Positions 26,088 to 34,771 of a stretch of DNA of 64,000 nucleotides are shown in pieces. Under the pieces are notes generated by a model that saw only the letters and a program-made list of their open reading frames with translations, searched no databases and had not been told where the DNA came from. The position numbers were made by a program, and so were the translations under genes. The stretch lies in assembly GCA_035934385.1 (NCBI GenBank), contig DASYXY010000014.1, positions 1-64,000 of the forward strand, read 5' to 3'. This DNA comes from CF-118 sp035934385. Its GTDB lineage: Bacteria; Chloroflexota; Dormibacteria; Dormibacterales; Dormibacteraceae. Positions within the stretch are counted from its first letter, which is position 1, and each line of letters starts with the position of its first letter.

Positions 26088-27470
26088 GTGAACCAGGATC
26101 AGATCTGGTCACAGGTGCAGGAGGAGCTTCGTTTCCAGCTGGCCAAGCGCACGTACGACATGTGGCTCAAGAACACATCGGTCGTGTCGGCGGACGGCAG
26201 CACCTTCCGCATCGGTGTGCCAAGCAAGCTTGCGAAGGACTGGCTCGAGGACCGGTTCTCGGGCCTGATCCAGGAGACGCTGCAGGCGGTCACTGGCGCC
26301 GAGGTCGGCATCGACTTCGTCATCTCGCCGGGCAGTCATCGACCCCAGCTGGTAGCGACTGACGGCGAAGACGGCGACGGCCTGAGCGCGAACGGTCATG
26401 ACAACGGCCACGAGAACGGTGCGGAGACGGACGTATCGCCGGCTCCTTCGGAGCTCAATGCTCGCTTTCGGTTCTCGTCGTTCGTCGTCGGCCACAACTC
26501 CCAGTTCGCTCACGCCGCGGCCAAGGCCGTGGCCGAAGCCCCCGGCGACAGCTACAACCCGCTGTTCCTCTACGGGGGCGTGGGTCTCGGCAAGACGCAC
26601 CTCATGCACGCCATCGGCCATGAGGTGCACGACCGCTTCCCGCGCAAGCGGGTCGTCTACAGGACGTCGGAGCAGTTCACCAACGAGGTGATCACATCGA
26701 TCGCGACCGCGCGGATGGGCGAGTTCCGGCACAAGTACCGCACCGTCGACGTGCTTCTCATCGACGACGTCCAGTTCCTCGCCGGCAAGGACCGCACCAA
26801 AGAAGAGTTCTTCCACACCTTCAACGCGCTGCACGAGATCAACAAGCAGATCGTCATCTCATCGGACCGTCCGCCGAAGGAGATCCCGACGCTGGAGGAC
26901 AGGCTCAGGTCGCGATTCGAGTGGGGCCTCATCGCGGACATCCAGCCGCCGGACTTCGAAACCCGCCTCGCGATCCTCCACTCCAAGCTCGGCGGCCACA
27001 CCAGCCTCGTGCCGGAGGAGGTCCTGAGCTTCATCGCGCACAAAGTCCAGCGCAACATCCGCGAGCTCGAAGGCGCGCTGACGCGCGTGCAGGCGTTTGC
27101 TGCGGTGCACCAGAGGCAGGTCGACGAGGACGAAGCGGCGCGACTGCTGGCCGACATCATCCCCGCCGGCACGCGCAAACCCATCAACGTCGACCGCATC
27201 CAGGTCCTGGTTGCCGATTTCTACAACGTCACCCTCGAGGACATGAAGAGCAAGCGACGGGACAAGCACATCGTCTTCCCCCGCCAGGTGGCGATGTTCC
27301 TCGTTCGTGAGGAGACGCCGTCGTCGCTCCCTGCAATCGGCAAGGCATTTGGAGGCAGGGACCACACGACGGCCCTTCATTCGATTGAGAAGATCGCGAA
27401 CGAGCTGAAGGAGGACGAGAGGTTGCGGTTCGAGGTGCAGGCCATCCGCGAACGTCTCTACGCAGAGTGA
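26088..27470 (+). CDS. dnaA: Chromosomal replication initiator DnaA
   Basis: AAA+ initiator that binds DnaA boxes and opens oriC. Domain I is at ~1-80; a short acidic, low-complexity domain II (~95-120) follows. Domain III shows Walker A GGVGLGKTHLMHAIG and Walker B VLLIDDVQFLAGK. Domain IV ends with the DNA-binding signature GRDHTTALHSIEKI. 460 residues, GTG start at 26088 with a GGGGAGGG sequence upstream. It transcribes away from rpmH. Confidence 0.98.
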   Translation: MNQDQIWSQVQEELRFQLAKRTYDMWLKNTSVVSADGSTFRIGVPSKLAKDWLEDRFSGLIQETLQAVTGAEVGIDFVISPGSHRPQLVATDGEDGDGLSANGHDNGHENGAETDVSPAPSELNARFRFSSFVVGHNSQFAHAAAKAVAEAPGDSYNPLFLYGGVGLGKTHLMHAIGHEVHDRFPRKRVVYRTSEQFTNEVITSIATARMGEFRHKYRTVDVLLIDDVQFLAGKDRTKEEFFHTFNALHEINKQIVISSDRPPKEIPTLEDRLRSRFEWGLIADIQPPDFETRLAILHSKLGGHTSLVPEEVLSFIAHKVQRNIRELEGALTRVQAFAAVHQRQVDEDEAARLLADIIPAGTRKPINVDRIQVLVADFYNVTLEDMKSKRRDKHIVFPRQVAMFLVREETPSSLPAIGKAFGGRDHTTALHSIEKIANELKEDERLRFEVQAIRERLYAE

Positions 27471-27710
27471 TGCGCGCTTCCACATCTTCTCCTGTCGTGG
27501 TTGGGAAAGCGGTTGGATTGTCAGCCCGCCGCCGTCTCTTCCCCACCATTGCACAGCCAGGAAGGAGATCCCCACCGACTCCGCGACGGTTATCCAAGGC
27601 GAGTCGCGATCTGTAAAGGATCTCTATATCCCCAGTACCCACAGCGCTTACTGTTATTCATTACGGACTGAATCAATCAGCAAGACCAAGAACAACGGGG
27701 GACAACTTTC
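27471..27710 (+). promoter_or_regulatory. dnaA-dnaN intergenic region with the dnaN promoter region
   Basis: 240 bp without a gene. It contains an imperfect DnaA box (TTATCCAAG at 27590, 7 of 9 matches), an AT-rich segment around 27610-27670 that could hold the dnaN promoter, and no clear hairpin. An additional origin element here, as in Bacillus, is possible but not shown. Confidence 0.4.
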
Positions 27711-28856
27711 GTGAGTGCCAAAGCAATCGCAACGCAGATGAGAGTGACCTGCAGACCGTCAGTGCTTGGTCAGGCTCTACAGGTCGTGTCGCGGGCGATC
27801 TCCAGCCGGACGACGCTCCCCATCCTGAACAACATCCTCATCGAAACGACACCCGAAGGCCTTGCGCTCAGCGCCACCAATCTCGAGATCGGCATTCGGA
27901 AGCTGGTGCCGGCCGAGGTTGCGATGGAGGGGAGCACCACCGCCCCGGCGCGCCTGCTCACTGATTTCGTGGGCACGCTTCCCGACGAAGACCTCGAGAT
28001 GACGCTGGACGGCGCGACACAGCAACTTTCATTGCGCTGCGCCCGCTTTGACACCCACATCAAGTGCATCGAGGCGGAGGAGTTTCCGCCGGGCCCACGA
28101 CCGGACGAAGGCGACAGACTGCAGGTGCCGCTTGAGGAGCTCATCAAGGCGGTCGAGCAGACCCAGATGGCAGCCTCGACCGACGAAGCGCGACCGGTCC
28201 TCACCGGGGTGCTGGTCCAGCTCCAGCAGGGCAACCTGACCCTGGCTGCCACCGACGGTCACCGGCTGGCGGTGCGCAAGCTCCCCGCCAACGGCGCCGC
28301 CGACCTCGAGGCGAGCCTGATCGTGCCGGCCAGGGCCCTCGCCGAGCTCAGCCGGGTGCTGAAGGGTGAGCCGGGCCAGGTGGAGCTCATCATCTCGAAG
28401 GCCAGGAACCAGATCTTCTTCAAGGCCGGTAACTCCGAACTGACGTCCCGGCTGATCGACGGGAAGTATCCAAACTACGCACAAGTTATCCCCAGCAAGA
28501 GCTCGACCAAGGTTCGGCTGGCCACTTCCGAGCTCACGCAGACCGTTCGCGCAGTGTCCCTGTTCGCCCGCGACAGCGCCAATGTCATCCGGGTCAAGGC
28601 CCACACGGGCGGTGTCGTTCTGTCGGCGGCGACGAACGAGGTAGGGGACAGCAAAGCGGAGATGCCGGCCGATGTCGAAGGCTCCGAGATCCAGATCGCC
28701 TTCAATGCCCGCTACGTCCTGGACGCCCTGGGGGTGATCGGCGAAGACCAGGTTGAGCTGCTCTTCGACGGTCCGCTCAGCCCGGGGCTGATCCGCCCGC
28801 CGGGCAAGGAGCACTACCTGTACGTGATCATGCCTGTGCGGGTGGCGATGTCCTGA
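27711..28856 (+). CDS. dnaN: DNA polymerase III beta sliding clamp
   Basis: Ring-shaped processivity factor. Three clamp domains are recognisable, with SRTTLPILNNILIE near the N-terminus, AATDGHRLAVRKL in the middle and the C-terminal YLYVIMPVRV hydrophobic-pocket segment. 381 residues starting with GTG at 27711; an alternative ATG at codon 10 would remove residues ahead of the first strand. Followed by recF after 15 bp. Confidence 0.97.
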   Translation: MSAKAIATQMRVTCRPSVLGQALQVVSRAISSRTTLPILNNILIETTPEGLALSATNLEIGIRKLVPAEVAMEGSTTAPARLLTDFVGTLPDEDLEMTLDGATQQLSLRCARFDTHIKCIEAEEFPPGPRPDEGDRLQVPLEELIKAVEQTQMAASTDEARPVLTGVLVQLQQGNLTLAATDGHRLAVRKLPANGAADLEASLIVPARALAELSRVLKGEPGQVELIISKARNQIFFKAGNSELTSRLIDGKYPNYAQVIPSKSSTKVRLATSELTQTVRAVSLFARDSANVIRVKAHTGGVVLSAATNEVGDSKAEMPADVEGSEIQIAFNARYVLDALGVIGEDQVELLFDGPLSPGLIRPPGKEHYLYVIMPVRVAMS

Positions 28857-28871
28857 AGCCGAGCTTCTCGC

Positions 28872-29957
28872 GTGGAGCTCAAGCGCCTACAACTGAACAA
28901 CCACAGGAACTACGCCCACCTCGACCTGGTGCCCGGACCTGGCGTGAACGTTTTCGTGGGTGCGAACGGCCAGGGCAAGACGAACCTGCTGGAGGCCGTG
29001 GCGATGCTGGCGCTGTCGTCGTCGCCACGCGCGAGGCGGGACGTAGAGCTGCTGGGTCCGGTCACGAACGCTGCCCGGATCCACGCCGAGGTGGAGTCGG
29101 CCGGGCGCGGGCTCGAGGTCACAATCAACCTGCAAGAAGAGGGCGAAAGGGTGCGGCGCGTCATCGAGGTCGACGGCGTCCGCCGCCGTGGCTTCGATCT
29201 GCCTGGCCACTTCCGGGTGACGCTCTTCTGGCCCGACGATCTCGGCCTGGTGAAAGCGGGGCCGGAGCAGCGACGGCGCTTCCTGAACCAGATGCTCGTC
29301 CAGGTGCAGCCCGGCTACGCGCGCAACCTGGCCGGCCTCCGGCGGGTGCTCGAGCAGCGCAACAGCCTGCTGAAGCGGATCGCCGCCGGCGAGGAGGCCC
29401 CTGGCGTGCTGGAGGCCTTCAACACGGAGCTGGTGACAATCGGCCTGGACATCGCGAGAGCCCGCGCCCGGGCGGTTGACGAGCTGCGGCCGTACGCGGC
29501 CGAATGTCACGCCGAGATCGCCGCCGGCGAGGGGCTCGAGATCGCCTACCTGGGACCACCCGAAGACTTCGCAGATGCTGTGGAAAAGTCGCTTACCGAC
29601 GACTTGCGGAGAGGGTCGACAACTGTCGGGCCCCATCACGACGACCTGCTCATCCAGCTCGACGGACGTGACGCTCGCAGCTACGCATCCCAGGGCCAGC
29701 AGCGAACCGCCGTCGTGAGCCTGAAGCTCGCCGAGGCCGCGCTGGTCACCAGGCGCGCCGGCGAACGGCCCGTGCTCCTCTTGGACGACGTCCTGTCCGA
29801 GCTGGACGCCGAGCGCCGCGCCGCGCTGCTGCGCCGGGTCGCAGGCGAGGGCCAGGTCATCATCACGTCCGCCGAGATGGGCCCGTTCCCGGCCGAGCTC
29901 ATCACCGGGGCCCGCGTGTGGAGCGTGAATTCGGGGCGAATCGAGGCCTGTGGATAA
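28872..29957 (+). CDS. recF: DNA replication and repair protein RecF
   Basis: SMC-like ATPase that helps load RecA on gaps through RecOR. Walker A is GANGQGKTNLLEAV (about 31-44), the signature region includes SQGQQRTAVVSLKLAEA, and Walker B/D-loop is LLLDDVLSELDAERR. The N-terminus LKRLQLNNHRNY is characteristic. 361 residues, GTG start. Its stop overlaps the start of the DUF721 gene. Confidence 0.96.
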   Translation: MELKRLQLNNHRNYAHLDLVPGPGVNVFVGANGQGKTNLLEAVAMLALSSSPRARRDVELLGPVTNAARIHAEVESAGRGLEVTINLQEEGERVRRVIEVDGVRRRGFDLPGHFRVTLFWPDDLGLVKAGPEQRRRFLNQMLVQVQPGYARNLAGLRRVLEQRNSLLKRIAAGEEAPGVLEAFNTELVTIGLDIARARARAVDELRPYAAECHAEIAAGEGLEIAYLGPPEDFADAVEKSLTDDLRRGSTTVGPHHDDLLIQLDGRDARSYASQGQQRTAVVSLKLAEAALVTRRAGERPVLLLDDVLSELDAERRAALLRRVAGEGQVIITSAEMGPFPAELITGARVWSVNSGRIEACG

Positions 29958-30246
29958 GCTGGGCAATATCCTGCCGGCGGTGGTCCGGCGCCAGCCGGGC
30001 GGAGGCCGCCTGCTGGGGACGCGTGTGGCCGCCGCCTTTCGCGCGCTCATCGGCCCGGAACCCGCCCGCCTGTGCGAGGCGGTCGAGCTGAAATCAGGCG
30101 TGCTCCTGATAACGACCTCGAGCCCCGCGCTGGCGCATCAGCTGCGCCTGGACGCCGAGACGGTCATCACGCGGCTCAATGGCATGGACCTTGGCCGGCG
30201 CGTCCGCATCCTGCGCGTGCGCATCGGGCGGGCGACGCCGACATGA
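29950..30246 (+). CDS. dciA: DUF721/DciA-family protein (probable replicative helicase loader or operator)
   Basis: A 98-residue protein with the DUF721 layout: an N-terminal helix and a KH-like alpha/beta core including SGVLLITTSSPALAHQLRLD. DciA proteins assist DnaB loading in bacteria lacking DnaC/DnaI; the position just after recF is typical in Actinobacteria and relatives. GTG at 29950 overlaps the recF stop by 8 bp, and its own stop overlaps the helicase start as ATGA. Confidence 0.8.
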   Translation: MDKLGNILPAVVRRQPGGGRLLGTRVAAAFRALIGPEPARLCEAVELKSGVLLITTSSPALAHQLRLDAETVITRLNGMDLGRRVRILRVRIGRATPT

Positions 30247-32879
30247 CGCGCCTCGACGCACGTCAGCGAGAAGCCGCGGCGCTGAGCGGGTCGCCGGTCC
30301 GCGTCATCGCCGGGGCCGGCACCGGGAAGACGGCCGTCATCGCCGAGCGATTCCGCCGCCTCGTCGCCGCGGGCGCAGACCCGGCGTCGATTCTCGTCAT
30401 GACCTTCACCGACCGCGCGGCACAGGAGATGCGGCAGCGAATCGAGGACCTCGTCGCGGCCGATGCCCCGGCCGTGGGCACGGTGCATTCGATCGCCCTG
30501 AGCTGGCTGCGGGCGGACGGCTGGCGTGTAGGCGTGCCCTCCGGGTTCCGCATCGTCAGCGGCGCCGAGCGGTGGATCCTTGCGAGGGAGCTCATGTGGG
30601 AGCTCGGCGACGCGGCGCTGGTTGGGGATGAGCGACCAGACGACCTGGTCGCGCCGGCCCTACAGATGCTCGAGCGCTTGAAGCAGGAGCTCGTGCCCAT
30701 GCGGCGGTTGGACGAGTGGGCCGATTCGGCTGACGACCACGAACGAGTGTCGCTGATGCGTGCGTGCGTGCGTCTGTTTCGCGCGTACGAGCTCGAGTGC
30801 CGCAGGCGCGGCCTCCTCGATTTCGACGACCTCCTCGAACGGTCGGTCGCGATGCTCTCGCGCGACCCGCGCGTCGCCGACGCATACCGGCGCCGGTACC
30901 CCCACGTCCTCGTCGACGAGTACCAGGACCTGAACCTCGCTCAGGAGCGGCTGGTGGAGCTGGTGTCGTACGGTGGCGCGCCCTTCGTGGTCGGCGACGA
31001 CGACCAGAGCATCTACAGGTTTCGCGGCGCGTCGCGGGCAAGCCTGGAGCGGTTCGTCGAACGGTTCCCGAACGCGAGGACTCTGGCGCTCGGCAAGAAC
31101 CAGCGGAGCTCCGCCAGGATCGTTAGCGCAGCGGCCGCGCTCATCGGCCACAACGCGGAGCGCCTCGGCAAGGAGCTCTCCGCCACGAGATCGGGACGGC
31201 GCGTCGAAGTGTGGCGCTGCGCGGACGGCGCAGGGGAGGCCGGGGCGATCGCGGCCGAGGCCGCGCGACTTGCCGCATCAGGTACATCTCTGGCGGAGAT
31301 CGCGGTCCTATGCCGCACCAACGCGATCGCGACCTACGTGTCAGCGGCCCTCGCTGCGGCGGGGCTGCCCCATCTGGTGGTCGGTGGACACGGGCTGTAC
31401 GACCGGCCGGAGATCCGCGACGTCATCGCGATGCTGCGAGTGCTCCGCGATCCCGCCGATGAGATCGCCGCCTTCAGGGTGAAAACACGAATCCCGGAAT
31501 GCTCGGAAGGCGTGGTCGAGGAGCTGCGCACGCTCGCCAAATCGCTGGACGTGCGCGACCTCTTTTTCGAGCTGATGAACCGCACGCGCTACCTGGATCG
31601 CCAGGCCGCGAGGCTGGGGCCTAGCGAGGCCGCGCGCGTGGCGGCAAACGTCAGCCGGTTGGCGGACGCGATCGCCGAGTTCTGCGAGTCCGATCCCGAC
31701 CACTCGCTCGCCGCGTACATGGCTCATCTCGACCTCGTCCTTTTATCTGGAGAGGACGAGGCGCCGGCCGCGCCAGAACGCGGCGGCGACGCGATCTCGG
31801 TCATGACGATCCACCAAGCCAAGGGGCTCGAGTTCGACGCGGTGTTCGTGGCGTCGCTGGTGGAGGGAAGGCTGCCGCAGTCAGGAAGGTCGCAGCGATT
31901 CGAGCTGCCGGCCTCGGTGCTCGAGCCCCTGGTGCGCGGGCGAGAGGACGTGGTCGCGGAGGAGCGGCGCTTGCTCTACGTGGCGATGACGCGCGCTCGC
32001 AAGCGGCTCTACATCACCCGCGCCGAGCACTACGAGGGAGGCCGGCGCTGGCGGGAATCTCGATTCCTCGCCGAAATCCGGGCGTCGGGGGCGGTTCTGG
32101 AACGTGAGATAGCAAGTACATCACCCCCCACCCGGACCCTCCCCACGAGTGGGGAGGGCAGTAGCACGGGCGAGCTCGTCCTTTCGTATAGCTCTATCCA
32201 GAGCTATCGCGATTGTCCTCGGCAGTACTGGTTTCGCTACCGGCAGCGGTTGCCGGCGGCGCAGAGCGCTGAGGCCGTACAGGGCACGATCCTGCACGAG
32301 GTGCTGCGGCGCGCGGGTGAAGAGCGCCGCACCGGCGGAGCGATCACGCGCGAACGGCTGCACGCGATGCACTCCGAGGTGTGGGAGGAGGCGAGCTTTC
32401 CTGATGCTCGGCGAGCGCCAACGTTTCGGCGCCTCGGCCTGGAGCAGCTCGAGGCCTTCCGTGCGAGCGGCGGATTCGAACGCACGCCTGACCTGGTGGA
32501 GCGCGAGTTCTCAGCCGCGGTGGACGGTTTCATGCTGCACGGCGTGATCGACCGCGTGGATCGCACCGACGAGGGTTGGCTGATCATCGACTACAAAAGC
32601 GGGCGCCCGCTCGCACGCGCGCGGCGGGACCTGCAGGTGGCCCTGTACGCGCTCGGCGCTTCGACCGCGCTCAGCCTCGCCCCGATCGAGCTCGAGGTCA
32701 TCTATCTCGCTGAAGGCTCGGCGATCCGGCTCGAGGGCGTACCCAGGCTTCAGGATGAGGCGCGCGCGATCGCGATCGAGGTGGCGGAAAAGATCCGCGG
32801 TGGCCACTTCGATCCGCAGCCGGAGCGCCGGAAGTGCCGGCTGTGCCCTTACAGGCTCGCCTGCGCGGAAGCCCTGTAG
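30243..32879 (+). CDS. UvrD/Rep-family helicase fused to an Fe-S PD-(D/E)XK nuclease (AdnA/AddB-like)
   Basis: 878 residues from ATG 30243. SF1A helicase motifs: Ia-type P-loop VIAGAGTGKTAVIAERF, Walker B LVDEYQDLN, motif III VVGDDDQSIYRFRGA, motif V VMTIHQAKGLEFDAVF, motif VI RRLLYVAMTRARK. The C-terminal ~230 residues are a RecB-like nuclease: GTILHEVLR, an Asp in HGVIDRVDR, and catalytic IIDYKSG. Four Cys (one in YRDCPRQYW, then CRLCPYRLAC) fit the Fe-S cluster of AddB, AdnA and Cas4. Probably acts in double-strand-break end resection. A GC-rich palindrome lies in the linker between the two halves. The end overlaps the convergent glycosyltransferase by 31 bp. Confidence 0.9.
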   Translation: MTRLDARQREAAALSGSPVRVIAGAGTGKTAVIAERFRRLVAAGADPASILVMTFTDRAAQEMRQRIEDLVAADAPAVGTVHSIALSWLRADGWRVGVPSGFRIVSGAERWILARELMWELGDAALVGDERPDDLVAPALQMLERLKQELVPMRRLDEWADSADDHERVSLMRACVRLFRAYELECRRRGLLDFDDLLERSVAMLSRDPRVADAYRRRYPHVLVDEYQDLNLAQERLVELVSYGGAPFVVGDDDQSIYRFRGASRASLERFVERFPNARTLALGKNQRSSARIVSAAAALIGHNAERLGKELSATRSGRRVEVWRCADGAGEAGAIAAEAARLAASGTSLAEIAVLCRTNAIATYVSAALAAAGLPHLVVGGHGLYDRPEIRDVIAMLRVLRDPADEIAAFRVKTRIPECSEGVVEELRTLAKSLDVRDLFFELMNRTRYLDRQAARLGPSEAARVAANVSRLADAIAEFCESDPDHSLAAYMAHLDLVLLSGEDEAPAAPERGGDAISVMTIHQAKGLEFDAVFVASLVEGRLPQSGRSQRFELPASVLEPLVRGREDVVAEERRLLYVAMTRARKRLYITRAEHYEGGRRWRESRFLAEIRASGAVLEREIASTSPPTRTLPTSGEGSSTGELVLSYSSIQSYRDCPRQYWFRYRQRLPAAQSAEAVQGTILHEVLRRAGEERRTGGAITRERLHAMHSEVWEEASFPDARRAPTFRRLGLEQLEAFRASGGFERTPDLVEREFSAAVDGFMLHGVIDRVDRTDEGWLIIDYKSGRPLARARRDLQVALYALGASTALSLAPIELEVIYLAEGSAIRLEGVPRLQDEARAIAIEVAEKIRGGHFDPQPERRKCRLCPYRLACAEAL
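32137..32158. repeat. Perfect GC-rich palindrome inside the helicase-nuclease linker
   Basis: CCCTCCCCAC and GTGGGGAGGG face each other across 2 bp, inside coding sequence. The translated linker (TRTLPTSGEGS) looks like a read-through of a dispersed intergenic repeat rather than domain sequence. A similar CCCTCCCC/GGGGGAGGG element is intergenic at 40807. Confidence 0.6.
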
Positions 32880-34033
32880 CGCCCGGCGAGCAGCAGGCAC
32901 TCCCGCGCGATGTCCTGCGATGCGTACGGATGCGAGAGCTCGCGCGCGCGGAACGACATCGATTGCCAGGTCGGCCCGCCCTCGGCGAGAACTCGAACCT
33001 CTTCGAAGACGTCGTCGGCGCGCGGCGCGTAGCTGCCAAACCCGGAACCGACCACGAAGTCGACGTTGGGGGTCTCCTGCCCGGGCAGGTAGCCGTTGAT
33101 GATCAGGGGCAGCCCCGTCGCGAGCGCCTCGACGATCGCGCCTGGCCCGGCCTTGGTGACCGCAACATCTGACGCCCTCATGAGCTCCGGCATGTTGTCG
33201 ACGAAGCCCAGCACCAGAGTCGGCGTCGCGAAGCGCAGGCGTGAGAGGTGGCCGCGGAGGCGCTCGTTGCGCCCGCACACGACGATGAGCTGCCACTGAT
33301 GAGGATCCCACGCGAGCGCGCGCACCTGGTTCAGCAGGCCGCCGACCCCGGCCGCACCGCCCATGACCAACACTGTGAAGCGGCCTTCGTCGAGGCCGAA
33401 GCGGCGGCGCAGCGCCTGCTTCTCGCCAGGGGCAGCAGGGCGGAAGCGGATGTCGACGGGAAGCCCCAGTAGCTTCACACGGTCGCTGGGCACCCGTCGC
33501 CTGATCGCCACCTTTCGTGCCACCTCGGTCGGCGCGACCACCAGGTCGGCCTGGCTGAACGTCCACCCGCGATGGAAGTCGACCAGGTCGGTGATGACCG
33601 TCATCAGGCCGCGAGGACGGCCGCTGCGCTGGATCGCCTGGTGGCTCATGTGGTTGAGCAGTGGATGCACAGAGAGCACCACGTCGGGGTCGTGCTTGCG
33701 GATCAGCTCGACCACCGCCTTGCGCACGCCCGGACCGAACAGCGCCTTGATGGCCGCGAAGGCCGGCCTGGTGTTGCTCGTGTGGTAGACGGCGCCCCAT
33801 GTCGCGCGCGAGCGCTGAATCACGGGCGAGTAAAGAGAAGCCAGGCGCCGAACGACCGCGGGACCCTGCGCGATGAGCGGGTCGGCGATGTTGACGACGC
33901 AAGTCGAGTCGAGGTGGTGGAGCGCATCCGTTAGGGCCACGGCCGCGGCCCGATGTCCTCCGCCGGTGTCGCTGAACAGGATCAGGATTCTGGGTGCGCC
34001 GCCGGTGGGTGTTGGTTTGGGCGGCGCCTTCAG
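32849..34033 (-). CDS. MGDG-synthase/GT28-type glycosyltransferase
   Basis: The N-terminal half begins with ILILFSDTGGGHRAAA, the glycine-rich loop of the MGDG-synthase family (PF06925), and contains HPLLNHMSHQ. The C-terminal GT28 domain has VLVMGGAAGVGG and the nucleotide-sugar region AVTKAGPGAIVEALATGLPL. Family members glycosylate diacylglycerol. The GTG at 33940 would delete the essential loop; CTG 34033 is the nearest possible start upstream, so the 5' end is uncertain. It lies about 30 bp after the cytochrome stop. Confidence 0.82.
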   Translation of the reverse strand: MKAPPKPTPTGGAPRILILFSDTGGGHRAAAVALTDALHHLDSTCVVNIADPLIAQGPAVVRRLASLYSPVIQRSRATWGAVYHTSNTRPAFAAIKALFGPGVRKAVVELIRKHDPDVVLSVHPLLNHMSHQAIQRSGRPRGLMTVITDLVDFHRGWTFSQADLVVAPTEVARKVAIRRRVPSDRVKLLGLPVDIRFRPAAPGEKQALRRRFGLDEGRFTVLVMGGAAGVGGLLNQVRALAWDPHQWQLIVVCGRNERLRGHLSRLRFATPTLVLGFVDNMPELMRASDVAVTKAGPGAIVEALATGLPLIINGYLPGQETPNVDFVVGSGFGSYAPRADDVFEEVRVLAEGGPTWQSMSFRARELSHPYASQDIARECLLLAGRYRASAQASL

Positions 34034-34064
34034 CGGCGACGAGTCAGCCGGCTCGGCCGTGCCT

Positions 34065-34613
34065 CTACCTGCGCCGCGCCGCGGCTCGCCGTGCGATCCA
34101 GCGCATGTTGTACTGGGCCAGCAGGTACGTCACGAACACCATCGCGATGATGCCGACCCCGACCCAGAAGATCGTGCGCAGGGCCAGCTCGCCGGGCGAG
34201 TACGGCGCGTTGCTGCTGCCGAGCGAGTTCTGCTGGATGATGAACGCCGCCAGGTCCTGGATGTCCTTGTCCGAGATCTGCCCCTTCCACGCCGGCATCG
34301 CAGTGCCCGTCGGGGGCGTGATGCCGTTGGTGATGGTGTCGATCAGGTAGGTGGGGTCGAGCGGATTGGCCACCCCCGGGAGGTGCGCGATCGGGTTCAG
34401 GGCCGGGCCTATGTTCCCCTCGAGGCTACCCCCGTGGCAGGTGGTGCAGTGCTGCTGGTAGACGCTCTGGCCGTTGGTCGGGTCGCCCGGCAGCGGCGCT
34501 CCGGAGGGCGATGGAGAGGCGTCGGCCAGGGTCGAAATGGCGGTCAGGAGCAGAAGCCCAGGCACGGCGACGGCGATGAGGCCGTACCGCTGCAGGCTTT
34601 TGCGGGGTCGCAT
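34065..34613 (-). CDS. Membrane-anchored c-type cytochrome
   Basis: An N-terminal hydrophobic signal/anchor (GLIAVAVPGLLLLTAIS) precedes one heme-binding CxxCH motif (HCTTCHGGS, about residues 55-63) and the distal Met in TAMPAWKG. A C-terminal TM helix (TIFWVGVGIIAMVFVTYLL) and a basic tail follow, so it has two membrane spans with the heme domain outside. The layout recalls the cytochrome c subunit of cytochrome bc complexes in Actinobacteria, but no Rieske or cytochrome b gene is adjacent. TAGAAT ends 8 nt before the ATG. Confidence 0.88.
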   Translation of the reverse strand: MRPRKSLQRYGLIAVAVPGLLLLTAISTLADASPSPSGAPLPGDPTNGQSVYQQHCTTCHGGSLEGNIGPALNPIAHLPGVANPLDPTYLIDTITNGITPPTGTAMPAWKGQISDKDIQDLAAFIIQQNSLGSSNAPYSPGELALRTIFWVGVGIIAMVFVTYLLAQYNMRWIARRAAARRR

Positions 34614-34621
34614 CTGGGGCC

Positions 34622-34627
34622 ATTCTA
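34622..34627 (-). promoter_or_regulatory. -10 element of the cytochrome c gene (leaderless)
   Basis: TAGAAT on the minus strand ends 8 nt before the ATG at 34613. The 158-bp divergent gap up to the glycosyltransferase at 34772 also holds that gene's promoter, not placed. Confidence 0.55.
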
Positions 34628-34771
34628 TCCGTTGCCGAAGGGGTCTCCCAGCCAGCGGGAATAGGTCGGAACGTCGTAGGTTTTAGACCTGTATGGGGTC
34701 GTGTTCGCCGGTCTCCGGATCGGGTTTTACCTGCGTCTCTCGACGCTGGCTCGACGCGAGATCGGCGTACC

